From positions 1 through 43,013 of the forward strand of contig CANLBM010000021.1 in NCBI GenBank assembly GCA_947488845.1: 43,013 nucleotides of DNA, written 5' to 3'. Below, piece by piece: positions 28,244 through 36,799 of this stretch. Numbering within the stretch: the first letter of the stretch is position 1; each line of letters opens with the position of its first letter. Both the position numbers and the translations under genes were made by a program. Under the pieces are notes generated by a model that worked only from the letters and a program-made list of their open reading frames with translations, made no database searches and was not told where the DNA came from. Origin of the DNA: an uncultured Sphingomonadaceae bacterium (GTDB lineage Bacteria; Pseudomonadota; Alphaproteobacteria; Sphingomonadales; Sphingomonadaceae).

Positions 28244-29254
28244 CTATTCGACGATCAACACGATCTTGCCGATATGATTGCCGGCTTCCATATGGGCATG
28301 GGCCTTGGCTGCGTCGGCAAGCGGAAAGCTTTCGTCCATCACCGGCTTCAATTTGCCAGCCTCCACGTCGGGCCAGACATAGCTGTGCAATTCATCGGCC
28401 AGCAGAGCTTTGCGATCCGCCGACTGCGGCCGGAGCGTCGAACCGGTGAGGATCAGCCGTTTCATCATGACATGGGCCATGTTGATGGTAGCCTGAAGCC
28501 CGCCCTGAACCGCAATAGTGACGTGGCGACCGTCTTCTTTCAAACATTGAATATTGCGCGCGACATATTCGCCAGCAACCATGTCGAGGACGATTTCCAC
28601 GCCTTTGCCGTCGGTGATCTTCTTGATCTCCTCGACAAAATCCTGGCTCTTGTAATTGATCGCATGATCGGCGCCGATCTGCTTTGCGGCGGTGCATTTC
28701 TGGTCGCTGCCGCAGGTCACGATGACATTCAGGCCAAACAGCTTGCCAAGCTTGGTCGCCATCGTACCGATACCGCTGGTGCCGCCATGAACCAGAACCG
28801 TTTCCCCTTCACGGGCAAAGCCGCGATTGAACAAATTGCCCCAGACGGTGAACAAAGTCTCCGGCAAAGCCGCCGCTTCGGCCATGGTCAGGCAGTCGGG
28901 AACCGGCAGACATTGCTGCACCGGCGCGACGCAAAATTCGGCATAGCCACCACCGTTGGTCAGCGCACAGATCTTGCGGCCAATCCATTCCGGTTCAACG
29001 CCCGCCCCAAGCGCGACCACGGTTCCGGACACTTCCAGACCTAGCAAGGGCGACGCGCCCGGCGGTACAGGATAAAAGCCCATGCGCTGGACAACGTCAG
29101 GCCGGTTCACCCCCGCAGCAGCGACCCGGATCAGCACTTCACCCTGAGCTGGCTGTGGAACCGCCACAGTCTGAGCCTTCAAAACTTCCGGTCCGCCCGG
29201 CTCGCTAATCGCGATGGCGGTCATTTCTTTTTGCAACACTTCCGATACGGCCAT
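28244..29254 (-). CDS. Quinone oxidoreductase-type NAD(P)H enzyme (zinc-free MDR)
   Basis: The 336-residue medium-chain dehydrogenase/reductase has a GroES-like N-terminus (PQPAQGEVLIRVAAAGVNRP, GLEVSGTVVALGAG) and a Rossmann NAD(P) site (VLVHGGTSGIGTMATKLGKL). No structural zinc Cys cluster is seen, which matches the TP53I3/Qor group that reduces quinones by one electron. The ATG at 29254 has GAGGGGGT at good spacing; the frame further upstream has no RBS. It is divergent from the DUF1192 gene and followed at once by the Nudix gene. Confidence 0.92.
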   Translation of the reverse strand: MAVSEVLQKEMTAIAISEPGGPEVLKAQTVAVPQPAQGEVLIRVAAAGVNRPDVVQRMGFYPVPPGASPLLGLEVSGTVVALGAGVEPEWIGRKICALTNGGGYAEFCVAPVQQCLPVPDCLTMAEAAALPETLFTVWGNLFNRGFAREGETVLVHGGTSGIGTMATKLGKLFGLNVIVTCGSDQKCTAAKQIGADHAINYKSQDFVEEIKKITDGKGVEIVLDMVAGEYVARNIQCLKEDGRHVTIAVQGGLQATINMAHVMMKRLILTGSTLRPQSADRKALLADELHSYVWPDVEAGKLKPVMDESFPLADAAKAHAHMEAGNHIGKIVLIVE

Positions 29255-29357
29255 TTTATACCCCCTCGGGGAATTTGCGAACCCCCCAATATTTTCGCCC
29301 CTTATTGACAGCAAAGCGCGGGCGGTCAACATTACCCTGCAGGAGGAATGTCGATTC

Positions 29358-29555
29358 ATGGACGATGACGATAATTTACCACGCAATGCCAATGATCCTG
29401 TGGCCGTGTTGGTCAAACAGGATCTCGATCCATTATCGGTGGATGAACTCGATCAAAGAATTTCATTGCTGAAATCGGAAATAAGCCGCTGTGAAAAGAA
29501 GAAAAACTTCGCCGTGACGCACCGTGCCAGCGCAGAAAATCTGTTCAAAAGATGA
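29358..29555 (+). CDS. DUF1192 protein
   Basis: The 65-residue acidic protein has the DUF1192 pattern: LSVDELDQRISLLKSEISRC, preceded by a short acidic N-terminus (MDDDDNLPRN) and followed by a Lys-rich stretch and SAENLFKR. It is a short coiled-coil protein found in alphaproteobacteria; its function is unknown. AGGAGGA lies 10 nt upstream of the chosen ATG. Confidence 0.85.
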   Translation: MDDDDNLPRNANDPVAVLVKQDLDPLSVDELDQRISLLKSEISRCEKKKNFAVTHRASAENLFKR

Positions 29556-29823
29556 TAAAGGCTGGCATCCGCTAAACCATTTGTTAACCTTGTTTAATAA
29601 TAGTTGGGTTCAACCGTTCGATATTGGACCGTAGAGGAGAAGAGAGACGAAAAATTGGCAGCTTTGGCCAATTGCTAAAGATCCGAGGCTTGACGCTCTT
29701 GACGTTTAAGGCAAGGCTCACGATCTAGAATATAAGCATTGGTTAAAGTCCGAAACCAGATGGTACAACATCGGTCTCGGCAACAGGGGGCGGTATCGCC
29801 GTCCCGATATTGGAGTAAATTAT
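29556..29823 (+). other. clpA leader region, 268 bp without a gene
   Basis: I see no coding gene here; in particular no ClpS adaptor gene. A perfect 7-bp dyad (AATTGGC … GCCAATT) lies at 29653-29673. TTGACG appears twice near 29700, followed by AT-rich DNA with TAGAAT, but spacing is not canonical. The end carries TTGGAG, 8 nt before the clpA ATG. The length suggests a structured or regulated leader. Confidence 0.5.
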
Positions 29824-32142
29824 ATGCCATCATTCGCGGAATCGCTCGAGAAGACCCTGCATCAGGCTTTGAAAAATGCTTCTGATCGCAGCCACGAATA
29901 TGCGACTCTCGAGCATCTCCTTCTAGCGTTGATTGAAGATGGCGATGCCTCTCAAGTGATGAACGCCTGCGGTGTCGATCTGGGCGAACTGGAGGACGCG
30001 GTTGTGCTCTATCTCGACAGCGAACTCGATTCCCTGAAGGTCGAGAAAGCAATCGACCCCTCCCCCACCTCAGGATTCCAGCGGGTTGTCCAGCGGGCAA
30101 TCCTGCATGTTCAATCCTCCGGCAAGGATGAAGTCACCGGTGCGAATGTGCTGGTCGCGCTGTTTTCCGAACGGGAAAGCTATGCGGTCTACTTCCTCCA
30201 GCAGCAGGACATGAGCCGGCTCGATGCCGTCAGCTTTATCAGCCATGGTGTCGGCAAGGGCGGTCAGACTGCCGAACCGGCAGAACTGTCCGGCATGGAA
30301 GGTGAAGAGGACAAGAAGGAAAAGAACAAGAAGGAGACGGCGCTCGACCAGTTCACCGTCAATCTCAACAAAAAGGCTTCGGACGGACGGATCGATCCGC
30401 TGATCGGACGGCAGGCAGAAGTCGACCGGACGGTGCAGATATTGTGCCGGCGCTCGAAGAATAATCCGCTGTACGTCGGCGAACCCGGCGTTGGTAAGAC
30501 CGCGATTGCCGAAGGCCTCGCGCTGCGCATCGTCGAAGGCAATGTCCCGGAAGTTTTGCTTCCCGCGGTAATCTATTCGCTCGACATGGGCTCGCTGCTC
30601 GCCGGAACCCGTTATCGCGGTGATTTCGAGGAACGGTTGAAGCAGGTTGTTTCCGAGCTGGAAAAAATGCCCGATGCGGTGCTCTTCATCGACGAAATTC
30701 ATACCGTCATCGGTGCCGGCGCGACCAGCGGCGGGGCGATGGATGCGTCGAACCTCCTCAAGCCGGCTCTTTCCGGCGGCGTCATTCGCTGCATCGGATC
30801 AACCACCTACAAGGAATTCCGCAACCATTTCGAGAAGGACCGCGCGTTGCTGCGGCGCTTCCAGAAGATCGACATCAACGAGCCATCGGTCGAGGATACG
30901 ATCAAGATTCTCGCTGGCCTGCGCGGTGCTTTCGAGGAACATCACAAGGTCCGCTATTCGCCGGATGCGTTGAAATCGGCGGTGGAATTGTCCACCCGCT
31001 ATATCAACGACCGCAAGCTGCCGGACAAGGCGATCGACGTGATCGACGAAGTCGGCGCGATGCAGATGCTGTTGCCGCCTTCGCGGCGCAAGAAGATGAT
31101 CACCTCCAAGGATATCGAAGCCGTGATCGCGACAATGGCGCGCATCCCGCCCAAATCCGTGTCCAAGGACGACAAGAAAACACTCGAGAATCTGGAGAAG
31201 GATCTCAAGCGCGTGGTCTTTGGCCAGGACGAGGCGATCAACAAATTGTCCAGCGCGATCAAGCTGTCCCGCGCCGGACTGCGCGAACCGGAAAAGCCGA
31301 TCGGCAATTATCTGTTCAGCGGTCCGACCGGCGTCGGCAAGACCGAGGTTGCCAAGCAATTGTCATCGATCATGGGCATTCCGCTCAAGCGTTTCGACAT
31401 GTCCGAATATATGGAACGCCACAGCGTTTCCCGCCTGATCGGCGCGCCTCCGGGCTATGTCGGCTATGATCAGGGCGGCTTGCTGACCGATGCCATCGAC
31501 CAGAACCCGCATTGCGTGCTGCTGCTCGACGAGATCGAGAAAGCCCATCCCGACCTGTTCAACATTTTGCTGCAGGTGATGGACAACGGCAAGCTGACCG
31601 ATCACCACGGCAAGACCGTCGACTTCCGCAACGTCGTGCTGATCATGACAACCAATGCCGGTGCGTCCGACATGGCGAGAGAAGGTATCGGCTTTGGCAA
31701 TATGTCCAAGGAAGATGCCGGCGAGGAAGCGGTGAAGAAAATGTTCACTCCGGAATTCCGCAACCGACTGGATGCGATCGTTCCCTTCGCCTATCTGCCG
31801 ACCGAAGTGGTGGCCCGGGTGGTCGAGAAATTCATTCTCGAACTCGAACTGCAACTGGCCGACCAGAATGTCCATATCACGCTCGACGAGGATGCCCAGG
31901 CATGGCTCACCGAGCGCGGCTATGACAAGCTTTACGGCGCCCGCCCGATGGGCCGCCTGATCCAGGAGAAGATCAAGCAGCCGCTCGCCGAAGAACTGTT
32001 GTTCGGCAAGCTCAAGAACGGCGGCGAGGTCAAGGTTCACCTGAAGGACAACAACCTGACCTTCGAAGTTACGGCAGCCGCACCAAAGGCGAAGAAAAAG
32101 AAAGCTCCGGCCAAGAAAAAGGCCGACAGCGAGACAAAATAG
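29824..32142 (+). CDS. clpA: ATP-dependent Clp protease ATPase subunit ClpA
   Basis: This 772-residue AAA+ unfoldase feeds substrates to ClpP. The N-domain opens with [20 protein letters not shown]. Two AAA modules follow, with Walker A motifs GEPGVGKT (residues 219-226) and GPTGVGKT (500-507), and Walker B sites ([22 protein letters not shown]). The ClpP-docking IGF loop is present at residues 622-624. The extreme C-terminus is Lys/Ala-rich ([15 protein letters not shown]), beyond the usual end. The N-end-rule adaptor ClpS is often adjacent in proteobacteria but is not here. A strong terminator follows. Confidence 0.97.
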   Translation: MPSFAESLEKTLHQALKNASDRSHEYATLEHLLLALIEDGDASQVMNACGVDLGELEDAVVLYLDSELDSLKVEKAIDPSPTSGFQRVVQRAILHVQSSGKDEVTGANVLVALFSERESYAVYFLQQQDMSRLDAVSFISHGVGKGGQTAEPAELSGMEGEEDKKEKNKKETALDQFTVNLNKKASDGRIDPLIGRQAEVDRTVQILCRRSKNNPLYVGEPGVGKTAIAEGLALRIVEGNVPEVLLPAVIYSLDMGSLLAGTRYRGDFEERLKQVVSELEKMPDAVLFIDEIHTVIGAGATSGGAMDASNLLKPALSGGVIRCIGSTTYKEFRNHFEKDRALLRRFQKIDINEPSVEDTIKILAGLRGAFEEHHKVRYSPDALKSAVELSTRYINDRKLPDKAIDVIDEVGAMQMLLPPSRRKKMITSKDIEAVIATMARIPPKSVSKDDKKTLENLEKDLKRVVFGQDEAINKLSSAIKLSRAGLREPEKPIGNYLFSGPTGVGKTEVAKQLSSIMGIPLKRFDMSEYMERHSVSRLIGAPPGYVGYDQGGLLTDAIDQNPHCVLLLDEIEKAHPDLFNILLQVMDNGKLTDHHGKTVDFRNVVLIMTTNAGASDMAREGIGFGNMSKEDAGEEAVKKMFTPEFRNRLDAIVPFAYLPTEVVARVVEKFILELELQLADQNVHITLDEDAQAWLTERGYDKLYGARPMGRLIQEKIKQPLAEELLFGKLKNGGEVKVHLKDNNLTFEVTAAAPKAKKKKAPAKKKADSETK

Positions 32143-32177
32143 CCTATCCAATCGGGCTTCAAACCCTGCAACATTTG

Positions 32178-32211
32178 AAAACGGCGTGGCTGATCCCACG
32201 CCGTTTTTTTT
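32178..32211 (+). terminator. Rho-independent terminator after clpA
   Basis: A perfect 12-bp stem (AAAACGGCGTGG / CCACGCCGTTTT) with loop CTGATC is followed by a T-run to 32211. It lies 36 nt after the clpA stop codon and separates clpA from the TetR operon. Confidence 0.93.
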
Positions 32212-32265
32212 CGCCTTGAAATCAAGCGCATCGCGTCTGTCGGACGACCAGGATCAATCCGGATG

Positions 32266-32299
32266 TTGACGCATACCGACCAGTTGGTATGTTATCGAC
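32266..32299 (+). promoter_or_regulatory. Promoter and operator of the TetR-headed operon
   Basis: A -35-like TTGACG (32266-32271) and -10-like TATGTT (32288-32293) are 16 bp apart. Between them, and overlapping the -10, is the near-perfect palindrome CATACCGACCAGTTGGTATG (32272-32291), a typical TetR operator. The expected transcription start falls about 6-7 nt after the -10, at or next to the ATG at 32300, so the mRNA may be leaderless. The repressor would thus control its own gene and the genes after it. Confidence 0.75.
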
Positions 32300-32947
32300 A
32301 TGAATGCGATTCGAAACATCCCGGCCGGCAAGCCCAATGCCCGGGCAAAATTGCTCGATGCCGCCATCAAACTGGTCCGGCAGAACGGGTTTTCTGCCAC
32401 CTCGGTCGATCAGATTTGCACCGAAGCAAAGGTAACCAAGGGCGCTTTTTTCCATCATTTTGCCAGCAAGGAAGCGCTGGGCGCGGCCGCGGCGGGTGCC
32501 TGGACCGAACGCGCCGAACAGCTGATATTCACGCTGCCCGATTGGACACGAATGCACGACCCGCTCGACCGGCTTCTCACCCATATCGATTTTCGCGCAG
32601 CGATGATCGAGGGGTCAGCGGAGGATTTTACCTGCTTCGTGGGGACGATGGTACAGGAGAGCTTTGCCAGCAGTGATATTCTGCGTGCGGCAAGCGATGC
32701 CAGCCTCACCGCTTATGCCGAAAGGCTGGCCGAAGACATCGAGGCCGCGATCGACCAGCACGGCATCGTCAACGACATCGCCGGTGGCGACATCAGCGCG
32801 CTGAGTCTGGCCTACCATGTCCAGGCCGTGCTCCAGGGTGCCTTTATACTGGCGAAGGCGAAGGGCAGCCCCGAGATCGCCCGCGACAATATCCGGCATC
32901 TCAAACATTATGTGTCTCTGCTCTTCGGCAAGGAGAAGGGGTCGTGA
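32300..32947 (+). CDS. TetR/AcrR-family repressor
   Basis: The 215-residue protein has an N-terminal TetR helix-turn-helix (KLLDAAIKLVRQNGFSATSV, then DQICTEAKVTKGAFFHHFAS) and an all-helical ligand domain. The C-terminal part, with FTCFVGTMVQESFASSDILR and AYHVQAVLQGAFILAKAKG, resembles the TetR_C subgroups of electrophile or drug sensors. No Shine-Dalgarno precedes the ATG, consistent with a leaderless mRNA. A palindromic operator overlaps its promoter. The ligand is unknown; the downstream VOC and GST genes suggest a reactive small molecule. Confidence 0.93.
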   Translation: MNAIRNIPAGKPNARAKLLDAAIKLVRQNGFSATSVDQICTEAKVTKGAFFHHFASKEALGAAAAGAWTERAEQLIFTLPDWTRMHDPLDRLLTHIDFRAAMIEGSAEDFTCFVGTMVQESFASSDILRAASDASLTAYAERLAEDIEAAIDQHGIVNDIAGGDISALSLAYHVQAVLQGAFILAKAKGSPEIARDNIRHLKHYVSLLFGKEKGS

Positions 32948-33049
32948 GCAGGACTGCAGAAATGTCTGCGCATTCTTGCGCTGCTTCCTTCCCCGAGGCT
33001 GCTGTTTCCGCCGACCATCATAATCCGAAATGAACGAAAGGATGTAAAA

Positions 33050-33487
33050 GTGACCAAGATGATTTTCGTAAACCTTCCCGTGACCGACCTCAACGCGTCT
33101 ATGGCCTTCTACGAGGCACTCGGCTTTGCCAACAACCCCCAGTTTACCGACGAAACCGCCGCCTGCATGGTGTGGAGCGAGACGATCAACGTGATGCTGC
33201 TCACCCACGACAAGTGGCGAACCTTCACCAGCCGCCCGATCCCGCCGTCGACTTCGAGCGAGGTGATGCTGGCGATATCCTGTGACAGCCGTGATGCGGT
33301 CGACGGGATGAACGAAGCTGCAACCGCAGCGGGCGGCACGGCCGATATCAATCCGAAGCAGGATTATGGCTGGATGTACAACCGCAATCTGGCCGATCCC
33401 GACGGCCATGTTTGGGAAGCCATGTGGATGGATATGGAAGCCGCAACGGAGGCGATGGGCGAAGGGGCAGAACAACCCGCCGCCTGA
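33050..33487 (+). CDS. VOC family protein, glyoxalase-like
   Basis: One complete VOC unit of 145 residues: MTKMIFVNLPVTDLNASMAF, LGFANNPQFTDETAACMVWS, and NRNLADPDGHVWEAMWMDME, where the last Glu is a usual metal ligand. GTG is the start, with AAAGGA 7 nt upstream. It is the first enzyme gene after the TetR gene (102-nt gap) and the first of five closely spaced genes. The motif pattern resembles the YaeR/lactoylglutathione-lyase-like group, substrate unknown. Confidence 0.87.
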   Translation: MTKMIFVNLPVTDLNASMAFYEALGFANNPQFTDETAACMVWSETINVMLLTHDKWRTFTSRPIPPSTSSEVMLAISCDSRDAVDGMNEAATAAGGTADINPKQDYGWMYNRNLADPDGHVWEAMWMDMEAATEAMGEGAEQPAA

Positions 33488-33515
33488 TCGCGGGATGGAA
33501 GAGGAGAGAAAGACC

Positions 33516-33998
33516 ATGTCCAAGGCAACAATCTGCTTGTGGTTTGACAAAGACGCCAAGGCGGCAGCGAAATTTTACGCCGACACCTTTCCCGACAGCG
33601 CAATCGGCGCGGTCCAGACCGCTCCCAGCGACTTTCCCGGGGGCAGAAAGGGAGACGAACTGACGGTCGACTTTACCGTGATGGGGATCCCCTGTCTCGG
33701 GCTGAACGGTGGCCCGGCCTTTCCGCAAAGCGAGGCCTTTTCCTTCGTGGTCCATACCGACACGCAGGAAGAGACCGACCGCTACTGGAATGCGATCGTC
33801 GATCATGGCGGAACCGAAAGCCAGTGCGGCTGGTGCAGGGACAAATGGGGCATCAACTGGCAGATCACTCCGCGCGTGCTGACCGATGCGATGGCGCAAG
33901 GCGGAGACGTTGCCAAGCGCGCATTTGAAGCGATGATGCCGATGCAGAAAATCGACATTGCCACGATCGAGGCGGCGGTGCGGGGTGAAAAATCATGA
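33516..33998 (+). CDS. PhnB-like VOC protein (3-demethylubiquinone-9 3-methyltransferase domain)
   Basis: The 160-residue protein has the PhnB-type VOC layout: KATICLWFDKDAKAAAKFYA, DTFPDSAIGAV, VMGIPCLGLNGGPAFPQSEA, FVVHTDTQEETDRYW, and CGWCRDKWGINWQITPRVL. Despite the domain name, members are VOC-fold metalloproteins of largely unknown reaction. The ATG at 33516 is preceded by GAGGAGAG. It overlaps the next gene start as ATGA, so the genes are coupled. Confidence 0.87.
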   Translation: MSKATICLWFDKDAKAAAKFYADTFPDSAIGAVQTAPSDFPGGRKGDELTVDFTVMGIPCLGLNGGPAFPQSEAFSFVVHTDTQEETDRYWNAIVDHGGTESQCGWCRDKWGINWQITPRVLTDAMAQGGDVAKRAFEAMMPMQKIDIATIEAAVRGEKS

Positions 33999-34633
33999 TC
34001 AAATTATTTGGCCACCCCTTCTCCTCTTACACATGGAAAGCGCTGATCCCCTTGTGGGAGAAGGACATCCCGTTCGAATTCCGGCAACTCGACGAAGACC
34101 ATCAAAGCAATGGGGCAGAATTTGCGCGGCGTTCGCCAACCGGCAAGTTTCCGCTGCTGGCGGACGGCGAGCGGACGATCTTCGAAGCGACGGCGGTTAT
34201 CGAATATCTTGAACTCATCCATCCCGAACCAAGGTTGATCCCGGACGGGATGGCGGGTGTCGAAACACGGATGTTCGACCGATTTTTCGACAATTATGTG
34301 ATGAACGCGATGCAGCACTTCGTCGAAGTGCGGCTCGGTCGCGCCGATCCATCCGAAACCGACAAGGGTCGTGCAACGCTCGACAAAAGCTATGCCTGGC
34401 TCGACGCGCAACTGGGCGATCAATGGGCGATCGGGGATGCGTTCACCATGGCCGATTGCGCCGCCGCACCATCGCTTTTCTATGCCGACTGGGTGCATCC
34501 GATCCCGGAGGGGCTGGAACGGCTGAAGGCCTATCGGTCCCGCCTGCTGGCACGGCCGTCGGTCAAGCGGGCGGTGGACGAGGCACGGCCCTTTAGACAT
34601 TTTTTCCCCGGCGGTGCGCCGGAACGCGACTGA
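33995..34633 (+). CDS. Glutathione S-transferase family protein
   Basis: This 212-residue protein has a thioredoxin-like N-domain (IKLFGHPFSSYTWKALIPLW, GKFPLLADGERTIFEATAVI with cis-Pro) and an α-helical C-domain ending in GDAFTMADCAAAPSLFYADW. It should conjugate glutathione to electrophiles, or bind such ligands. Ser in PFSSYT is the likely catalytic position. It lies inside the TetR-headed operon and overlaps the PhnB-like gene by 4 nt. Confidence 0.93.
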   Translation: MIKLFGHPFSSYTWKALIPLWEKDIPFEFRQLDEDHQSNGAEFARRSPTGKFPLLADGERTIFEATAVIEYLELIHPEPRLIPDGMAGVETRMFDRFFDNYVMNAMQHFVEVRLGRADPSETDKGRATLDKSYAWLDAQLGDQWAIGDAFTMADCAAAPSLFYADWVHPIPEGLERLKAYRSRLLARPSVKRAVDEARPFRHFFPGGAPERD

Positions 34634-34648
34634 TCAAGGAGACAGAAT

Positions 34649-35113
34649 ATGACCGCGACACAAGAGAGCCACCATGAACTATCGGTAACCCGCCATATTG
34701 CGGCACCACCGGACAAGGTCTGGGATGTCATGACAAACCATATCGAGCAATGGTGGTGCCCGAAACCCTGGCGGGCGGAATTCGAGACGTTCGAGCGACG
34801 GGCTGGCGGGGCTTCGCACTGCACCATGTATGGCCCTGATGGCGAGGTTCATCCCCACCCCGGTCTTATACTGGCCTGGGAAGAGGGTTGCCGGTTCGCG
34901 CTGACCGATGCGATTGTCGGCGACCTCGAACCGGCTGGCCCGTTCATGATCGGGATTTGGGAGATCGAAGCGGAGAATGGCGGCACCCGCTACACCGCCA
35001 CCGCACGCCACTGGACCAAGGAAGCACAGGCCCAGCACCAGGAAATGGGTTTCGAGGAAGGCTGGAAGGCATGCGCAGACCAGTTGGCCGAGCTTTGCGA
35101 AAACCAGGATTAA
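34649..35113 (+). CDS. SRPBCC-domain protein (AHSA1-like)
   Basis: The 154-residue START-fold protein shows the AHSA1/activator pattern: ELSVTRHIAAPPDKVWDVMT, then IEQWWCP, FETFERRAGGASHCTMYGPD, and a C-terminal helix with MGFEEGWKACADQLAE. Members bind hydrophobic ligands and are often co-encoded with VOC and YafY/WYL genes, as here. No enzymatic role can be assigned. 15 nt separate it from the GST gene. Confidence 0.85.
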   Translation: MTATQESHHELSVTRHIAAPPDKVWDVMTNHIEQWWCPKPWRAEFETFERRAGGASHCTMYGPDGEVHPHPGLILAWEEGCRFALTDAIVGDLEPAGPFMIGIWEIEAENGGTRYTATARHWTKEAQAQHQEMGFEEGWKACADQLAELCENQD

Positions 35114-35131
35114 ACGACGGAGGAGAGAGAA

Positions 35132-35515
35132 ATGAGCTATATTGACGGATTTGTGATCGCGGTGCCCACCGCCAACAAGCAGAAATTTATCGATCATGCC
35201 AACATGGCGGACAGCATGTTCATCGACATGGGCGCTACCAGAGTGGTCGAATGCTGGGGCGATGACATCTCGGAAGGCAAGACCACCGATTTCCGCAAGG
35301 CGGTGAAGGCGACCGAGGACGAAAGCATCGTCTTTTCCTGGATCGAATGGCCCGACAAGGCGACCCGCGACGCCGGCATGGCGAAACTGGAAGCGATGAT
35401 GGAAGATCCGGACAACGCCGATCCAAGGATGGATCCCGTGAAAAATCCGATGCCCTTCGATGGCAAAAGGATGATCTTCGGCGGCTTCGTACCCGTTGTT
35501 ACGCTCGGCAAATAA
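35132..35515 (+). CDS. DUF1428 protein (YbaA family)
   Basis: The 127-residue protein fits DUF1428: YIDGFVIAVPTANKQKFIDH, VVECWGDDISEGKTTDF, FSWIEWPDKATRDAGMAKLE, DGKRMIFGGFVPVV. The fold is ferredoxin-like, and the family is often seen next to VOC and SRPBCC proteins. Its function is unknown; a small-molecule binding or isomerase role is only a guess. AGGAGAGAG precedes the ATG. Confidence 0.9.
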   Translation: MSYIDGFVIAVPTANKQKFIDHANMADSMFIDMGATRVVECWGDDISEGKTTDFRKAVKATEDESIVFSWIEWPDKATRDAGMAKLEAMMEDPDNADPRMDPVKNPMPFDGKRMIFGGFVPVVTLGK

Positions 35516-35527
35516 GGAGCACGACGC

Positions 35528-36319
35528 ATGACCAACAAACATGGTGATTTCATCTGGTATGAATTGCTGACCAGCGACGCCGACGCCGCGCAGGATTTCT
35601 ATGGGGCGTTGCTCGGCTGGGACTTTGCCGATAGTGGCCAGGCCGACATCGACTATCGGGAAATCTCGATGAAAGGCGAAGGGATTGCCGGCCTGCTGCC
35701 GCTGACGCCGGAAATGACGGCCAATGGCGCGCAGCCCTGCTGGCTCGGCTATATCACTGTCGAGGATGTCGACCGGATGGCAGAAGCGATATCCTCAGCG
35801 GGCGGCAACGTCCATGTGCAGCCGCAGGACATCCCCGGTGTCGGACGGTTCGCAATGGTCGCAGATCAGCAAGGCGCGATATTCTATGTGATGACGCCGA
35901 ACCCGCCTGCCGACAAGCCGGATGCAACCAGCCTCGCCTTTGCGGCGACCGAGCCGATGGTCGGTCATTGCGCGTGGAACGAGCTCGCCACCAGCGACAC
36001 GGCGGCTGCGCTCAACTTCTATCATGATCTGTTCGGCTGGGAGAAGGATGGAGAGATGGATATGGGCCCGATGGGCACGTATAATTTTCTCCGCCATGAC
36101 TTCATGATCGGCGCGATAATGGACAAGCCGGACGAGATGCCGGTTTCCGCGTGGACCTATTATTTCCGGGTGGCTGACATTGATAAAGCGGTAAAAACCA
36201 TTATCGCCAAGGGCGGCCAGATCAGGCTTGAACCGACGGAAATTCCGGGCGGCGAGTTCCAGCTCAACGCGGTCGACCCGCAGGGTGCAGCCTTCGCATT
36301 AATCGGCGCGCGGAAGTAG
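35528..36319 (+). CDS. Two-domain VOC protein
   Basis: The 263-residue protein is a tandem of two VOC domains (about residues 1-125 and 140-263). Both halves begin similarly (IWYELLTSDADAAQDFYGAL and AWNELATSDTAAALNFYHDL), with LGWDFAD and FGWEKDGEMDMGP after them. This matches the Cfp30B/hydroxylase-like two-domain VOC group. The 13-nt spacing suggests it closes the operon that starts at the TetR gene. Substrate unknown. Confidence 0.9.
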   Translation: MTNKHGDFIWYELLTSDADAAQDFYGALLGWDFADSGQADIDYREISMKGEGIAGLLPLTPEMTANGAQPCWLGYITVEDVDRMAEAISSAGGNVHVQPQDIPGVGRFAMVADQQGAIFYVMTPNPPADKPDATSLAFAATEPMVGHCAWNELATSDTAAALNFYHDLFGWEKDGEMDMGPMGTYNFLRHDFMIGAIMDKPDEMPVSAWTYYFRVADIDKAVKTIIAKGGQIRLEPTEIPGGEFQLNAVDPQGAAFALIGARK

Positions 36320-36353
36320 ACCATTCGCGATACCGTCTTCACATCTCGAAACT

Positions 36354-36390
36354 CTCCTGACATGATGCTGTCAGGAGGGTTAAGATATTC
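36354..36390 (+). promoter_or_regulatory. Promoter with perfect palindrome, probable WYL-regulator operator
   Basis: CTCCTGACA and TGTCAGGAG are perfect 9-bp arms around TGATGC (36354-36377). CTGACA inside the left arm fits a -35, and TAAGAT (36381-36386) a -10, 18 bp apart. A repressor bound here would cover the promoter of the VOC-WYL-GST unit. Palindromes of the TGACA…TGTCA type occur upstream of other YafY/WYL regulator operons, so self-regulation is the leading guess. The arms lack a following T-run, so a terminator is less likely. Confidence 0.7.
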
Positions 36391-36424
36391 GATGCTTGTT
36401 CAATCAACATGGAGGAGCAAGCTG

Positions 36425-36799
36425 ATGACCCAGACAACACGAGACAGGCTGGTGTGGGTGGAAATTCCCGCAACCAACCTCAACCGCGCCAGAGACTTTT
36501 ATGAAACCGTGCTCGAGACATCCCTAGTCGAGGAGAATGATGGACCGCAAAAAATGTTCATGATCCCGAGCAAGGGAGAAACGCTGTGCGGGCACATCTA
36601 CCAAGGCAAGCCTGCGACATCCGGCGATGGCCCTACCCCGCATTTCTCCACCGGGAGCGAACTGGCCGATGCAATGGAGCGAATCAAGGCCGCTGGTGGT
36701 GAAGTGGTTTCCGAACCGATTCCCCTGCCTGCCGCGGCCTTTTTTTATGCCAAAGACACCGATGGCAATTCCATCGCCATTTTCAAATATAACGACTGA
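36425..36799 (+). CDS. VOC family protein, regulator-linked
   Basis: This 124-residue single VOC unit has LVWVEIPATNLNRARDFYET, SKGETLCGHIYQGKPATSGD and AAFFYAKDTDGNSIAIFKY, with a possible metal-binding pattern. The start is ATG 36425, with GGAGGAG 7 nt upstream. The stop overlaps the WYL regulator start as TGATG, so VOC and regulator are translated together. The two genes are often found as a pair. Substrate unknown. Confidence 0.87.
   Translation: MTQTTRDRLVWVEIPATNLNRARDFYETVLETSLVEENDGPQKMFMIPSKGETLCGHIYQGKPATSGDGPTPHFSTGSELADAMERIKAAGGEVVSEPIPLPAAAFFYAKDTDGNSIAIFKYND

Noticed and set aside
29556..29823. A ClpS gene upstream of clpA
   Set aside because: No frame in the gap shows a ClpS pattern or is long enough (about 100 residues).
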